From contig CAJNOL010000858.1 of NCBI GenBank assembly GCA_905250125.1, positions 25,806 through 89,805 on the forward strand: DNA of 64,000 nucleotides, written 5' to 3'. The notes under the pieces were generated by a model, which was given only the letters and a program-made list of their open reading frames with translations, was not told the origin of the DNA and ran no database searches. Both the position numbers and the translations under genes were made by a program. Numbering within the stretch: position 1 is the stretch's first letter; each line of letters starts with the position of its first letter. Positions 46,783-59,175 of this stretch are shown piece by piece. This DNA is from Rotaria sordida (taxonomy: Eukaryota; Rotifera; Eurotatoria; Philodinida; Philodinidae).

Positions 46783-48231
46783 TTATGTGGGTACAAACGA
46801 ATGTGAAGTACTGTTTGCACCATTGAGCATCTTCACAGTCATATCGATAGAACAGAGTTCGGATAAAACATGGTATGTCATACTGGAAGTAGCTGAAGAA
46901 GATATTCAAATCAAATCGGATATTGATCATGTGAGTAGGTTATATTTTCGGCATGATGTCGACGCCGAAAAACTTGGTAATCTTCTATTGATATTTGGTC
47001 GAAATGAGAAAGCAAATGAACTCTATCACTACGCCGTTGCTCGCTTTTTAGCAACCAGTAACACTGATGATCCTACTGTTTGTCACAAACTCGGTAGGCT
47101 TTATGCCCACTTGAGCAATCATACTCAAGCTTCGAAGTACTTTCAACATGCTCTTAACAAAGCCAACAACGATACGAGTAACATGTTACGGAACACAATT
47201 ATTCTTGCACTGGTAGACATGGTTGAAGTGTATCTGGCTCTTCATGATTATCAATCTGCAGAACAGAAGTACGTCATTTTATTCAGGATGCTGAATTCTG
47301 ACGAGTGTCAACATGAAATTATCAGTCACATTCGTCTTGCTCTTGCCTGTAGAATGAACCAAACAGGTAAAGCGCTGCACAATTGTAACGCCGCGCTTCA
47401 CTTAGTAGCAACCGACGACCATCTCTTGCGATGGCAAATTCATACCATATGTGAAGATGTACATGCTGCTCAGTGCGAATACGAACAAGCATTTGCTCAA
47501 TATTATAAATCTCTCGAACACCCAATGAAGATTATGCCGGCGGACAGTCACATCATCGGCCAAGTTTTCGTAAGTTTAAGCGGTTCATGCGAAGATTTGA
47601 ATCGATCACAAGAAACACTTGTTTGTGCCAAGCACGCTGTCACTATTTTCGAAAGAACACTACCAGAAGGTCACAAAGGCTCATATAATGCTCTCGTGCA
47701 ATTGGCTAACGCGTACTTTGCTCTTGGTGAATATCAGCAAGTGCGTATCAATCATTCTCGTGCACTGGCCATAGTATCTATTGATAACGCCTGGTTTTCC
47801 CAGTGGCAGCTTGCGCAGGTACATGAAAAACTAAATAATTTACGTCATGCTGAGCATCATCTTCTCGAAGCTCTTACGTATGCATATCAATCTAACCAAA
47901 CAAATATATCTGATTTACATTTACTCATTGCAAAAAACTATTGAATGCAAGATCGGTTCAAGTTGGCTTACAAACACTCACTGCTAGCAGTCGATGTAGG
48001 TACCCCAACTAACACATGGTTTCATGGCGTACGCCATTATGCTATTACTTGTGAAGCTTACAGGCAGAGCAAATACCAGCAAGCATTCGATTTTGTTAGC
48101 AAAGGTATTGATCTACTTAGTAGAATAGATTTAAACGCTAATCCTATATTAAACAAGGATAAAATTAAGGGAAACATGATCAGCATGTATACGATGGCAG
48201 GCGAAATACAACGGCGCTTGAGGGCTGGACC

Positions 48232-49256
48232 ATTTCCTCCTTTCAAAGAGAAATTGTTCCACTTCAAGCAGAAATCGTTAAACCACAAAAAGTCAGAGAG
48301 AAACGCTTTTAAAAGACATATCACTTTCATTGTTTAAATAGAAGGTGAAATGCTTTATCCATTTCTCTATTTATAAAGGGAAATGAATTTATTCAAAGAG
48401 AAATCGATTATTTTATTTTGTGTCTTATATAGGATTTTCTAACAGATATGGATTTTTTCCAGCAGAAATGGTTTAAATAGCAGGAGAAATGCTTCATCCA
48501 TTTCTCTATTTATAAAGGGAAATGGATTTATTCAAAGAGAAATTGATTATTTTATTTTGTGTCTTATATAGGATTTTCTANNNNNNNNNNAAAGAGAAAT
48601 TGATTATTTTATTTTGTGTCTTATATAGGATTTTCTAACAGATATGGATTTTTTCCAGCAGAAATGGTTTAAATAGCAGGAGAAATGCTTCATCCATTTC
48701 TCTATTTATAAAGAGAAATGAAATTCATTCAAAGAGAAATCGATTATTTTATTTTGTCTCTTATATAAGATTTTCTAGCAGATTTGGATTTTTTCCACAT
48801 GAAATGGTTAAAATAGCTGGTGAAATGCTTTAACCATTTCTCTACTTACAAGGAGAAACGGATAACATATAATAGATTATATGTATATATATATATATAT
48901 TTTTTTTCTTTCTTTCCATTTCTCCTTGTTGAACCATTTCCCTCTGAAAGAAAAACCATTTCCCTTTAAATTCAAGTATATGCACAATATCATATAATAG
49001 ATTATATGTATATATATATATATTTTTCTTTCTTTCCATTTCTCCTTGTTATGCGTGACTATATGTGGGGTGAAGCATTTCTCCATAAACGGGAACAATT
49101 TCCCCAACGACTTCGTACTATTGTCCACTGCTGCGGCGCTTAGGTCATTTTGCTCAGGCACGTTAATTCATTCAATATGCAATAGCATTTTCTTTCGAAG
49201 AACAGGAGATACATCTCGATACTATTTTTCCCAGTCGAATAAAAGCTTACATTTTT
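48232..49256. repeat. insertion with 140-base tandem repeat
   Basis: Flanked by CTGGACC on both sides (48225-48231 and 49257-49263), a possible 7-base target duplication in the TPR gene. Units of about 140 bases with CATTTCTCTATTTATAAAGG recur at about 48347, 48487, 48683 and 48823. A second short repeat (TATATATA..CTTTCTTTCCATTTCTCC) occurs twice at 48880-49050. No terminal inverted repeat is obvious and no gene is carried. Confidence 0.6.
48581..48590. other. assembly gap (10 N)
   Basis: Ten Ns inside the 140-base tandem array, so copy number is unknown. Confidence 0.99.
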
Positions 49257-50021
49257 CTGGACCAAGGCTTTCTCGATGAGGCCCAAGAATGGGCGTGTCG
49301 AGTACAAACTCTCATTTTATCATAAGCATTATGCAGTGCTCATGCATAATTTATTCTTGGTATGATCAACTGTCAACAGAGCAAAGTTGAACAAGCCCGT
49401 TGTGATTGTAGCCGATCACAAAGAATACGTATCTCGATTGAACAAGATCCATTGCCACTCAGAGCACATGTACATTGACTTTTAGGCGACATAGATCATG
49501 TAGAAGGTCGGTTGGATCAAGCCCGAGAACGGTACTTACTTGCTGATCTGATTAGAAAAGGTCGGCTTCCGAGTAATCATGCTGATCATGCTCTCACTTT
49601 ACAAAGCATGGCATTGTTATATCAGACCAAAAACAATTAGAAATAAGCATCGAATAAGTTGCAAGAAGCACTTACTATCCTACAGCAATCCTTGCCTGAG
49701 AACCATATAGACTTAGCGCGTACTCAAATGATGTTGAGCACAGTAAAACTGCTTCAAAATAACGATGACGTCGCTCTTCAACATCTCTTGAAAGCACTAC
49801 ACATATTTGATTAGTCAGAACTGCCTAACAAACATTATGATCGATGTCATGCCGAAGAAATGAAGCGAATGCTCATTATTTAAAACGGAAGTTTTCGTAT
49901 GAAAAAGTCAACAATGAGTCGAAATTGCAGAATATGAATGTAGATGTGGACGCGAATGTAGTTCTTCTTCAAGTTCAGAACCAGACCTACACTTAGAGCT
50001 ACATACCCACTAAAGTCCTGA

Positions 50022-50090
50022 GTGGGTGTGGGTGTGGGTGCCGCCCATCTTAAAAAGTATTCTGAGTGTGGATGTGGGTATAGGGTTGGC
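50022..50090 (+). repeat. interstitial telomere-like repeat
   Basis: GTGGGTGTGGGTGTGGGTG at 50022-50040, then a degenerate GAGTGTGGATGTGGG near 50064. Just downstream, a run of TACTCCA/GTACTCC-rich sequence (50130-50220) gives overlapping ORFs of no clear meaning. Confidence 0.55.
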
Positions 50091-50361
50091 AAGGAAGAAA
50101 AAGCGAGACTCAAAGAGTGCGTACTCCATTTTGTACTGTAGCTGTACTCCGCATCTACTGCACCTCTGTCCCAGCTGTACTCCACCCGTACTCCAAGTGG
50201 ACTCCACTCTTACTTCATCTCTACTTTCCCGTAACCAACTATACTGTAGTTCGTGTTGGACAGTATTCACAGCCTGTATATTCTGATAGCGCTTGAAATT
50301 CTGTATTGTCCTGCACGTTCGTCTACCATCTTGTATTCATGTATTGTAAAAATAATTTGAG

Positions 50362-50985
50362 CACAATGAAGACACCCTAAATTGGCAAGTACGAAACATT
50401 TAAGTTTTCTCGCTTCTGTTTTAGTTTTTCTTGTCCAAGTATCAGTGCTAAGTAAAAAGATTTCTTCAAAAGTTATTACGCATTCAGTCAGAGCTTCAAA
50501 TTCACTATCATCATATATATATTTTTCTTATCTTACATTTATATCCTGACGAATAATTTGAGCATTCTGCAGGTATTCTCTTTAACAAAGCGGAAAAAAG
50601 AGAATTTTTTAACTATAGCTTTCTTTTTTTTGTTTCAAAAGTTCGGAATAATCGAAAAAGTACCGCATAGACAGAGCATATAGTTATTTATGCAAAAATC
50701 TATACATATATTTAGAGTAAACTTGAAACAGAAAGGACGATGGTTTAAGAAAGCAGTCCTTTTTGCACTTTCGAAGAAGAGTGTCTAAATATTAACCGAT
50801 TTATTTTTCAACACATAATTTCAAGACCAGCCAAAAATTCATAAAATAAAAGGGAATTTTAAGCTCCATCAGTATCTGTTATTACTTTTTTAAACTGCAT
50901 TTAGATAGTAAGTGTGACTTAAAAAAGAATAAACACCAGTGAATTTTCATACTTATTAATTCAGGGTGTCTTCATTACGGTCAAC
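50362..50985. mobile_element. small inverted-repeat element (AATGAAGACACCCT)
   Basis: AATGAAGACACCCTAAATTG at the left and AATTCAGGGTGTCTTCATTA at the right are inverted repeats, with a further matching block inside (AAGTACGAAAC / AAGTATGAAAA in reverse complement). About 620 bases, no ORF. The ends resemble mariner-type MITEs. Confidence 0.55.
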
Positions 50986-51013
50986 TAATTTTTGTACTAG
51001 ATATATGTAACAT

Positions 51014-51453
51014 CACTGTAAAAAATAGGCGTAGAATAATCAACCCTTCAAAAGGGTTTATTATCCTTATAAACGCTTCCATATACCCTTTTAGTGTCAT
51101 AAACCCTTTCATATACCATTTTCCTTCATAAACCCTAGGAAGGGTATATTATTCGTTGCACTTTCATAAACCCTTTAGGGTATATGACTTGTAATATCCC
51201 TTAAAGAGTTTATTAACTTCATAAACTCTTCGGAAAAGGGTTTTTTATTCTACGGTTTCTTCTAAATGGTATATTAATAAACGTTTTTTCGAAGGGTTTA
51301 TGAAAGTGCAACGAATAATATACCCTTCCTAGGGTTTATGAAGGAAAATGGTATATGAAAGGGTTTATGACACTAAAAGGGTATATGAAAGCGTTTATAA
51401 AGCTAATAAGCCCTTGTGAAGGGTTGATTATTCTACGCCTATTTTTTACAGTG
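51014..51453. mobile_element. well-preserved foldback (CACTGTAAAAAATAGG)
   Basis: The left half CACTGTAAAAAATAGGCGTA pairs with the right end ...CTATTTTTTACAGTG. The arms of about 150 bases are nearly identical and themselves contain GGGTTTAT/ATAAACCC blocks and GTGCAACGAATAATATACCC. Likely the best example of the family seen degraded at 10010-10529. No coding capacity. Confidence 0.85.
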
Positions 51454-51465
51454 ATGGTAGAAGAA

Positions 51466-52449
51466 TATGGAGGAAGGTAGAGAATTTCAAGCACTATCAG
51501 AATATATAATTACTTTTTTAAAATAATAATTTCTCAAGTTATCGTAAGTGTAAAAATTCATTGCGGCGACTATGACAAAATCTGATCCGTATTGGGTTTT
51601 TAAATATATATTTCTATATAGATGATATACTCAATATACTGACTAAATGAATTGGTGAAACACGATCTGAAAGGAGCGCTCAAAAAAATACAGGGTAGAA
51701 ATTTGAAATCCTCGCCTTCTTCTCTTCCTCTCTCCCGTTTCAGGCAAATTAACTAGTTAGCTAATTAATTAAATTATAAGCGAACAAACTAATGAATTCA
51801 ATAATGAATTCATTGACTAATATCTCATGAATATTTTGGTAGTGAATCATTAATGAGCCGTCACAGACCGTAAAAACTGGCTCCATAGACTATGAACGAT
51901 TGTCACAGATCTTTCAATCCATGATTCGCAATTATATATCACTTGAAGCTCAACAGAATATTTTAAAGTTCTTCTTTGTAGCAGTCATAGAGGATTAAGA
52001 AGAAAGTGACGACTAAATCAGTCCCAATGTGTATCGAAGAGAACAATATTCGCGTGATTAGTCACAAGAACTACATTGTGTTTCACACTTAAGCCCCGCA
52101 AGAGCGGCACTAACAGCATTTCTCCATCGTTTATGTTAAAGTAGGGTTCGTAGAGACCCAGATTGAGTAGCTTACTTGGCGTGGCCATCTATTCTGTTTG
52201 CATAGTGCGGACAAGCTGATTCCAAATTGTGAACAGTTTTTTTTCCAATATATTCTGATCTTAGTAATTGTCAAAGTTTCATGAACAATGGTTCATTGTT
52301 ATTTACGATGACCCCTTGTGAAACGGCTAGAGCAGACAATTTTTTTAATGTTGCAATAGAAGCGTTCATAAAATACTTTAGAGTTTGAAAAATTATTGGT
52401 AAAAATATTTTATTTTGATCTTAGTCACTCATGTGAAAGATATGCACTA
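51466..52449. other. intergenic, no gene recognised
   Basis: No ORF with a motif and no clear repeat. The sequence contains AATTAACTAGTTAGCTAATTAATT-type short palindromes near 51750, but nothing I can classify. Confidence 0.5.
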
Positions 52450-52698
52450 CTAGAAACAACAATAGGTCTTATATCCGATCCAACAGTAAGAGCCATCTCC
52501 ACGCTTGTCGGTTCTAATTGTTGTCATATTGATTGGGCAGACGGCTGAAATGAAGCAAAACGGAGCGTTTCCCCTCCAGAGACATTTGCGTCCCGCCGTT
52601 TCTATGATAATTTTATAAATGCTGGATGTGGAGCCCAAACTATTGAACATTATCGTAGCCAACAGCAATAGTACAAAGCAGTTATGATTAGCGAACAT
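52450..52698 (-). CDS. small secreted cysteine-rich peptide (CxWxGxAPxC type)
   Basis: 82 residues from ATG at 52698. This start is chosen because a 5' UTR intron (52706-52830, donor GTGAGT, acceptor TTTCTCAATAG) ends seven bases before it, which excludes the longer upstream frame. A signal peptide (about 1-27) is followed by KCLWRGNAPFC, AVCP, DGSYCWIGYKTYCC: six cysteines ending in a CC pair. The CxWxGxAPxC...G.G..CW.G.K..CC layout is one I associate with small secreted proteins of nematodes and other invertebrates; the name and function are not established here. Could be an immune or structural peptide. Confidence 0.7.
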   Translation of the reverse strand: MFANHNCFVLLLLATIMFNSLGSTSSIYKIIIETAGRKCLWRGNAPFCFISAVCPINMTTIRTDKRGDGSYCWIGYKTYCCF

Positions 52699-52839
52699 TT
52701 TATATCTATTGAGAAACAAACACATGTAAAGCAAATAATGGACGACAGACAAAAATACGCAGATCAAAAATCTAGACGGAATATTTTGTTAGATGAGATA
52801 AAATTCTAGAAAAAAATCATCGTCACTCACCTGTTATTT

Positions 52840-54950
52840 TAGGCCATATAATAAGACTCTTGACAGATCTTACCGACACATAGGTTTTTATAACTTTATA
52901 GCAATATATTAAAAGACAAAAAGATCTTTGAAGAATCTTACTACCCAGCTTACAGTAAAACTTCAGAGATGATGATTTTTCGTGCAGTTTTCATCTTACC
53001 TTGAAAAATCAGAGAAGATCAGAGATAGCATTTTATAATATCTTACCATGCAAGTTTTTGACCCAGGTAATTCTTCTTTACCAAAGCCATAAAACATTGG
53101 GGTACGGTTTTATAAGGTAAAATAAACTTCTCTCCAAAGACCGGGAAACTATCGAAACATTTGAAAAAGAGCCGAAAGTAAGTGCTCATTTTGCACTTTT
53201 CGATTCCTGGAAAATATACTTAACGACCGCATGCCATAATATGTTTATATTTATGAAAAAGTGTAACCTTTTCTTTCACAATGAGCATGCGAGTTATCAT
53301 TTCAAGACCTTATAAATAACTTTTTTCGTCGCCGAGGAGAACTAATTACTATTCCGTACTCTTTATATGTACGACATCGTGCCGCATATTTTACGCAGAT
53401 GATTGAATTAGGAAGTCTAGATATTTCGTCTTGATCGAGTTTCGTCAAGCGGACATACTCGTTCGAAATAAAAATACTTGTATTAGGACTACAGTATCAG
53501 ATCGTAATCGCATCAAGTTTAAAGCAGAATAAGAAGATATCATTATTTGGAGTAAGATTTAAAAAATCTCGCAAAACAGTAGTTTAGTAGTGTGGAAATT
53601 CAGAACTCCAGTAGAGTCGAAATTTTTGATTGAAAACATGACGGTACCAGTATTAGTATGTCAAAAGATGCAATAATATACTGCAAATCTTAGTAGAATG
53701 AGCGATTCTATCTTCAGTACGTTTCATATAAGGCATGATGTAAGCACGTTCTGGGAAGTACGGTAGTGCGGAAGGCAATTTTCACGAGAACGAGGAAGAA
53801 AATGATGGAAGAACATACCGACTAATAAATAGATGTAGAATGTCTAGTTCTATCTGTTCTTCTGATGGAAAAGCTTCTTTTTCTCTGCATAACGCGAATA
53901 TTCTTTACCCATAGTTATTAATGTGTTCTCATATAGAGATTGCAATATAGCGTGTCATGTCTGTTCTCACCCATCAATTAACATCACTGATATATCTTGT
54001 TTCATTCCCCAAAATCAAAGTAGAATGATGTGTATGCTGTATTGTCCTTGAGATAAGACATTTCGACGTTGCAAAATGATATCATACATACCAGAGGAGG
54101 CTACTTAATAAAATGGTATATTCTAGCAAAGTCTTACGGAACATTATCTTGTAAAGAATATGTATGATGTCTCATTTTGTAATCTACATTGGAATGTTTT
54201 CTTTTGTCAATCAATTAGATAAAACGTTTTCGAATCAACTGAAAGGGCTCACTGCCAAGCTAACAAATTGAAATATTGAAATTTTACCGCATTTGGATTT
54301 CTAGTATATAAACATTAGGATATGAGAATTATTCACATCCATTTCATATATGATCTACTGAATATTTTAGCAGTGCAGTTCAAGAATCTTTCTGAGATTT
54401 ATCGGTTAAATAAGGTCATGTTAATCGTTTCTACATCTTCTGAAAATTCAGGAGTATCGTAATACAAAAAGATCAGCTTCAATTCATTAAAACTTATAAA
54501 TCATCGATATTTATAATTTTAGTTTAGCTAAAATGAATGGATTATACGGGATACATACTTATTTTTTCAATATGATCACTACAAATATAGGTGTATTTTT
54601 ACTGTCAAATGATAGTATCGAAATACTAAATAATTTTGCTGTTATCTAAAGACATTTTTCTTCTCAGAAATATTAACGGCTAGTTCATCCTTTCTTTTGT
54701 GTTCGATGATTGTGTTTCATAACGTAATACGCATTACATCATTTTTTTTCTCCTTCTACACACGAGTGATAGAATACTATAGCAAACGTGAATCTTTTAA
54801 ATATTTTTAAACCATATTCATCATTTATATAGGTTAAAGAGTTATCATAAGAAGATAGATCAATGAAAAACAAACCGATCTATATCTTTAATAAATATAA
54901 ATCAATCTGCTAATTTCAACTTTTGCTTTTCAGCAACCGATTAAAATTAA
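52840..54950. other. intergenic, no gene recognised
   Basis: AT-rich with no long ORF. I see no convincing exon pair, tandem array or inverted repeat. Confidence 0.5.
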
Positions 54951-54951
54951 A

Positions 54952-56164
54952 GGGTGTGGGTGTGTTTTTCATAGAAATGATTCAAAGCAACATACGACGC
55001 GTTTCGACCTTACTTAAGGGTCATCATCAGGTATATTTTGAATCTTAAAGAATAGTGGATATGGATAGTTGTGGAGTTGCTAAAGAAATGTTTATGTTGA
55101 AGTAATATTGTTTTGTATGTTGTGAAGTTGATTAACCGGATGAATTTGTTCTGATGGTTGAAATCGTATAGTTTTTGCTGATTTGTTTGGAAGCCTTGGA
55201 ATTTTCTATATTAATTGGTGTTTGTGCAGATGATGTGATCGACGGCTGTCATAGCAGTTCGTGTTTCGGCGTGACGATGTGAGCTGTGAAATGGACGTGC
55301 TTTTGGATGGTTGGTGTTTGTGTGTGGTTGTCGGTAGTGGACGAGGCGTTTGGTGTGAACTGGTCGGTTTATTTTAGTTTATGAAGTGTGGTTTATCTAG
55401 TAGAAAGCAATGTTAACTTTATAATACTTTTGTGATGTTTTTGAGAAAATGTTTTAGGATTTAGATAAAGTATAGAAGTAGCAGTAGAATATTATTTATT
55501 TTGAGTAATTGGAAGAAAGAGATACATTGTTATTACTTTTTCAGAAACGAAAATGTTTGTTTTCGGTATTATTTTTTGTAGTGATCAGTTGTATGTCGAG
55601 ATTGATGGACGTTTGTCTTTTTTCTATACAGGTCAGCACTGCTTTTGAAGGTTTCTTGTGGATAAAGAATGTTTCTAGTGTCGAATTTGTACTTGTTACT
55701 AGTCGAACTTTAACATTTTTCACAGTTGATGCGTCGTGTGCATAATATGTTCGCCACCATTTGTTAAATTTGGTTCGGAAGTTGGTCGAGTTAGAACTGT
55801 CGAAGAGATAGCGTGGATATATTATGTTTGGATCCCATATCTTCTGTTGCAATACTGTTGGTGATCGAATCGGATCTTGTGTCATAAGATGTAGCTGTTT
55901 TTCACGTTGTATTGGTTGGTGCAACGATTGTTGATGTAATCGCTGATAAACTTGATCATTCAATTCGTGTACAACAGGCATGGCATTGTTCAGTTGGAAG
56001 AATCGATAGAATTGTTTTTTGATGAAATTTGGTGGATAATTATTTAATAATATGGACATATCAATACGAATACATGCTGTATTGAAGTTCTGTACGTCAG
56101 AACAAATACGAGCAGCACGTAGTAGAGCAACATATGGTATATTACGATGAATATGTCGTGGATG
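54952..56164 (-). pseudogene. 5'-truncated Athena-like fragment
   Basis: Reads on the minus strand from about 56164 to the stop at 55541 as the C-terminal part of the same Penelope-type protein as at 20680-21333 (HIHRNIPY, LLRAARICSDVQ, YRFFQLNNAMPVV, WWRTYYAHDAS). The 3' noncoding part (55540-54952) also matches and ends in GGGTGTGGGTGTG (54952-54965), read as ACACCC on the element's strand. This copy keeps TAT where the other has a stop. The 5' side is cut exactly where the AGGGGTGGGA foldback begins. Confidence 0.85.
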
Positions 56165-56875
56165 TAGGGGTGGGATATTTACTTTACTTTTTAGTTACTT
56201 TACCAAAGTAAAGTAACTAAAATAGTCCCTTAGCTACTAGTAAATAGTAACTACATATTTACTTAGTTACTATTGTGCGTTTCAAAATAAAAGGCAGGTG
56301 GCCATTCTTTGAATAACTTTCCTTGAGCGCAAGATATAGACCTGCGCCTTTCACCATTCGAAAGAGCGATGTCTGGCCATCGATCGGTATAGAACTCATT
56401 AAGACGAAAGATAAATTTTCATAGGTGCTTTTGGGTCACTATTTTTTTCTGCGATTATTTTCATCAATTTCCACAATAATCTCAACTCAAATTATATCAA
56501 AATGTAGCTCAAAGTGTTCTTCTTTCGCTATAAAAGTATCATGTCTTTTATTGGCTGTCAACCTTTTATTCTAAGCTGATTTTCAAAAACAAATGTTAAT
56601 ATTATGGCGAAAAAAGGGTAGTTTGAGCTACATTTTGATATAATTTGAGTTGAGATTATTGTGGAAATTGATGAAAATAATCGCAGAAAAAAATGGTGAC
56701 CCAAAAGCACCTATGAAAATTTATCTTTCGTCTTAATGAGTTCTATACCGATCGATGGCCCAGACATCGCTCTTTCGAATGGTGAAAGGCGCAGGTCTAT
56801 ATCTTGTGCTCAAGGAAAGTTATTCAAAGAATGGCAACCTGCCTTTTATTTTGAAACGCACAATAGTAACTACAA
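56165..56875. mobile_element. foldback abutting the Athena fragment
   Basis: Starts TAGGGGTGGGATATTTAC, similar in style to the hAT-like element at 35669. Arms of about 250 bases (56265-56520 against 56617-56875) are almost perfect reverse complements, with ATTTTCATAGGTGCTTTTGG and GAGCTACATTTTGATA as landmarks. The right terminus lacks the AGGGGTGGG end, so the element is truncated or rearranged there. Confidence 0.75.
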
Positions 56876-57322
56876 GAACCACACTTGAACAATAAGCGAA
56901 AGCGAATTTGAAGCAGTACGAAGAAGAAAAAAAACAATGACAATAGCAACAATACGACGATATGACATCCAAATTATTTACCCTTATTGCTTTTCTTAAA
57001 CATTTATTTTTTACACTGTATCCACCTACTAAGATGGACAAGGCGAGAAGTTATAGAAATGAAAAAAAAAGAGTTCATATTAGTTTATTACGAAAATGTA
57101 AGCTAACGATATCTCACATTGTGTAGAATGTACAAAGAAATCAAAAGGAATATAAGAGAGGGAGAGTAGATAAAATACAATCAGTTGATAATGATATTTA
57201 GCAAAAAAAGAGCAACGACACATTTATATATATTTAGAGTACTATGATATATAACATCTTATTTGAGTCAATTCAACACACATATGTAGGGTGTTATCAA
57301 GTGATGTTTATATACTTCTGGA

Positions 57323-58306
57323 AAGCAAAAACCTGGACATAGTATCTGACCTCTGTTGACACTCGAAGAAGATTTATTGAGAAAAATAACTATGCCATTC
57401 GGTAGCTCTTGAAATTCTCAATCGAAGTATGGCTTTTGATAGCATCAGATTTGTATTTGGTAAAAAAATTGATCGAATAGAATGTCAATACCTTTATGAC
57501 TTGATTCTCACAAGATTATTTTTGTCAGTGTGATTGCACTTAGTGGTCAAGATTTTTGGTCATTCTAAAAGCATCCTTTTTGAAAGACAATTATAGATTC
57601 TGATAGAGCGCAAAATTCTCTATGACTCCGAATCTTTAGCTTTTATATAACGTTCGAATCCTGACTGATAACTTCGATACAACGAAAAAACGTTCAAAGA
57701 ACGTGTACGGAAATTGTTCATGTTTTTCTTTATTTTTTTTAACAATTTTTTTTTAAATTTTCAGTTCTTGTAGAGATCTTTTTCCATTAGACACATGCTA
57801 AGCTAAATAGAAGCACATAGGATTGTAGTGAATTGCATTCTCTGCCAGAATGCTTGATTGAATTTTAAAAGTCTTTTTCAATATAAATCATTTCTTCAAA
57901 AAAAGGAAAATTTTTTATGCTGATTATTTGAATGTTTTTTCGTGGCATCCAAGTTACCAGTCAGGATTCGAACGTTATATAAAAGCTAAAGATTCGGAGT
58001 CATAGAGAATTTTGCGCTCTATCAGAATCTATAATTGTCTTTCAAAAAGGATGCTTTTAGAATGACCAAAAATCTTGACCACTAAGTGCAATCACACTGA
58101 CAAAAATAATCTTGTGAGAATCAAGTCATAAAGGTATTGACATTCTATTCGATCAATTTTTTTACCAAATACAAATCTGATGCTATCAAAAGCCATACTT
58201 CGATTGAGAATTTCAAGAGCTACCGAATGGCATAGTTATTTTTCTCAATAAATCTTCTTCGAGTGTCAACAGAGGTCAGATACTATGTCCAGGTTTTGCT
58301 TTTCGA
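57323..58306. mobile_element. long-arm foldback element
   Basis: Arms of about 345 bases (57323-57668 and 57962-58306) are nearly identical reverse complements, with ACCTGGACATAGTATCTGAC at the outer end and GATTCGAACGTTATATAAAA at the inner end. The central 290 bases show no ORF. High arm identity suggests a recent insertion or gene conversion between arms. Confidence 0.85.
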
Positions 58307-58315
58307 GGGTTTATA

Positions 58316-58835
58316 CAGGGTGGCCCATAAGTAATACTCCGATAAGAAATTCAAATATCCCCGCTATATGATGACCAAACTAACTAAAATTTTTACCCAT
58401 GATAGAAGCATACTTAAATTTGTTTCACACAAGACGAATCAACTAATTAAGAGGACCTAAAAAATCCAACCAAAAATATTTCCATTATAATTGGATATTT
58501 GTTCTATAAAATACAATGAATATCGATTTTCAAGATTCTTCTTGTGATGCGATAGAGAAAAGTTCAAAATCATTTTATCTTTTTTATTTTGTAGAACAAA
58601 AATCCAATTATAATGCAAATCTTTTTGGCTAGATTTTCTAGGATGGCTTACAAGTGAAAAACCGTTACCGATACCGATCGCCCAAGACTACAACAGTAAT
58701 TAGTCGATTTGTCTTCTATGAAAAAAATTTAAGCGCATCTCTATCACTGGTAAAAATTTCAGTTAGTTTGGTCGTTATATGACAGAGAAATTTGAATTTC
58801 TTAGCGAGGTATTACTGATGGGCCACCCTTTATAT
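58316..58835. mobile_element. mariner-type MITE (CAGGGTGGCCCATAAGTA)
   Basis: Left end ACAGGGTGGCCCATAAGTAA and right end TTACTGATGGGCCACCCTTT are inverted repeats. The arms extend through AACTAACTAAAATTTTTACC to an internal TCCAATTATAA block. About 520 bases, no ORF, TA-rich flanks. It directly adjoins the previous foldback. Confidence 0.75.
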
Positions 58836-59175
58836 ATACTGGAAACTCCTTTATCTCATCTGGTATTGAAGATGACTCCTTGACAAGAGGTCAAAAGCTT
58901 TATTAAATCTCATGAGAGTAAATAAAAAATAGATTGATCAGTTTATTTTGCAATTGATTTGTCTCTACACTTGAGAATGAGAATAGTTCCGTTCATTGTC
59001 AGTGCTCTTCATCTTGCTCTAGCTAATATGATTGTAGGGGATGGAAAAATTAAAAAAGGTAAGAAGACTACTCAATATCATTACATAATGAATAAAAGAA
59101 AGATCAGAAAGGGGAAAACCGTAGAACAAAAAAAAGATACAAAAAAATGCGACTAATATCGATTGCCGGCAGTTT

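Larger units (their letters stand above)
46751..49881 (+). pseudogene. ADP-ribosyltransferase–TPR protein, 5'-truncated and decayed
   Basis: The frame enters from the foldback boundary without an ATG (first codon TTG), so the 5' part is missing. The first residues, ADYSYVGTNECEVLFAP..F, resemble the C-terminal part of an arginine-type mono-ADP-ribosyltransferase, with ECE as the ExE catalytic motif. A run of TPR-type helices follows (GRLYAHLSNHTQASKYFQHAL, YFALGEYQQV, EKLNNLRHAEHHLLEAL). A TGA at 47942 is followed in the same frame by more TPR sequence. An insertion at 48232-49256 splits the gene; after it, TPR-like sequence (GRLDQARERYLLADLI, ALTILQQSLPENHIDLA) continues with several stops. 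ART-TPR proteins are common in bdelloids from general knowledge of the group. Non-functional here. Confidence 0.7.

Noticed and set aside
48842-49161. Minus-strand ORFs with YIYIYIHI
   Set aside because: Translation of a TA microsatellite and its duplicated flank.
50010-50286. Overlapping ORFs next to the telomere-like run
   Set aside because: Generated by GTGTGG and TACTCC-type repeats on both strands.
58959-59156. 65-codon plus-strand ORF after the MITE
   Set aside because: Hydrophobic start but a lysine-rich low-complexity remainder; no paralogue beside gene C, so not supported.
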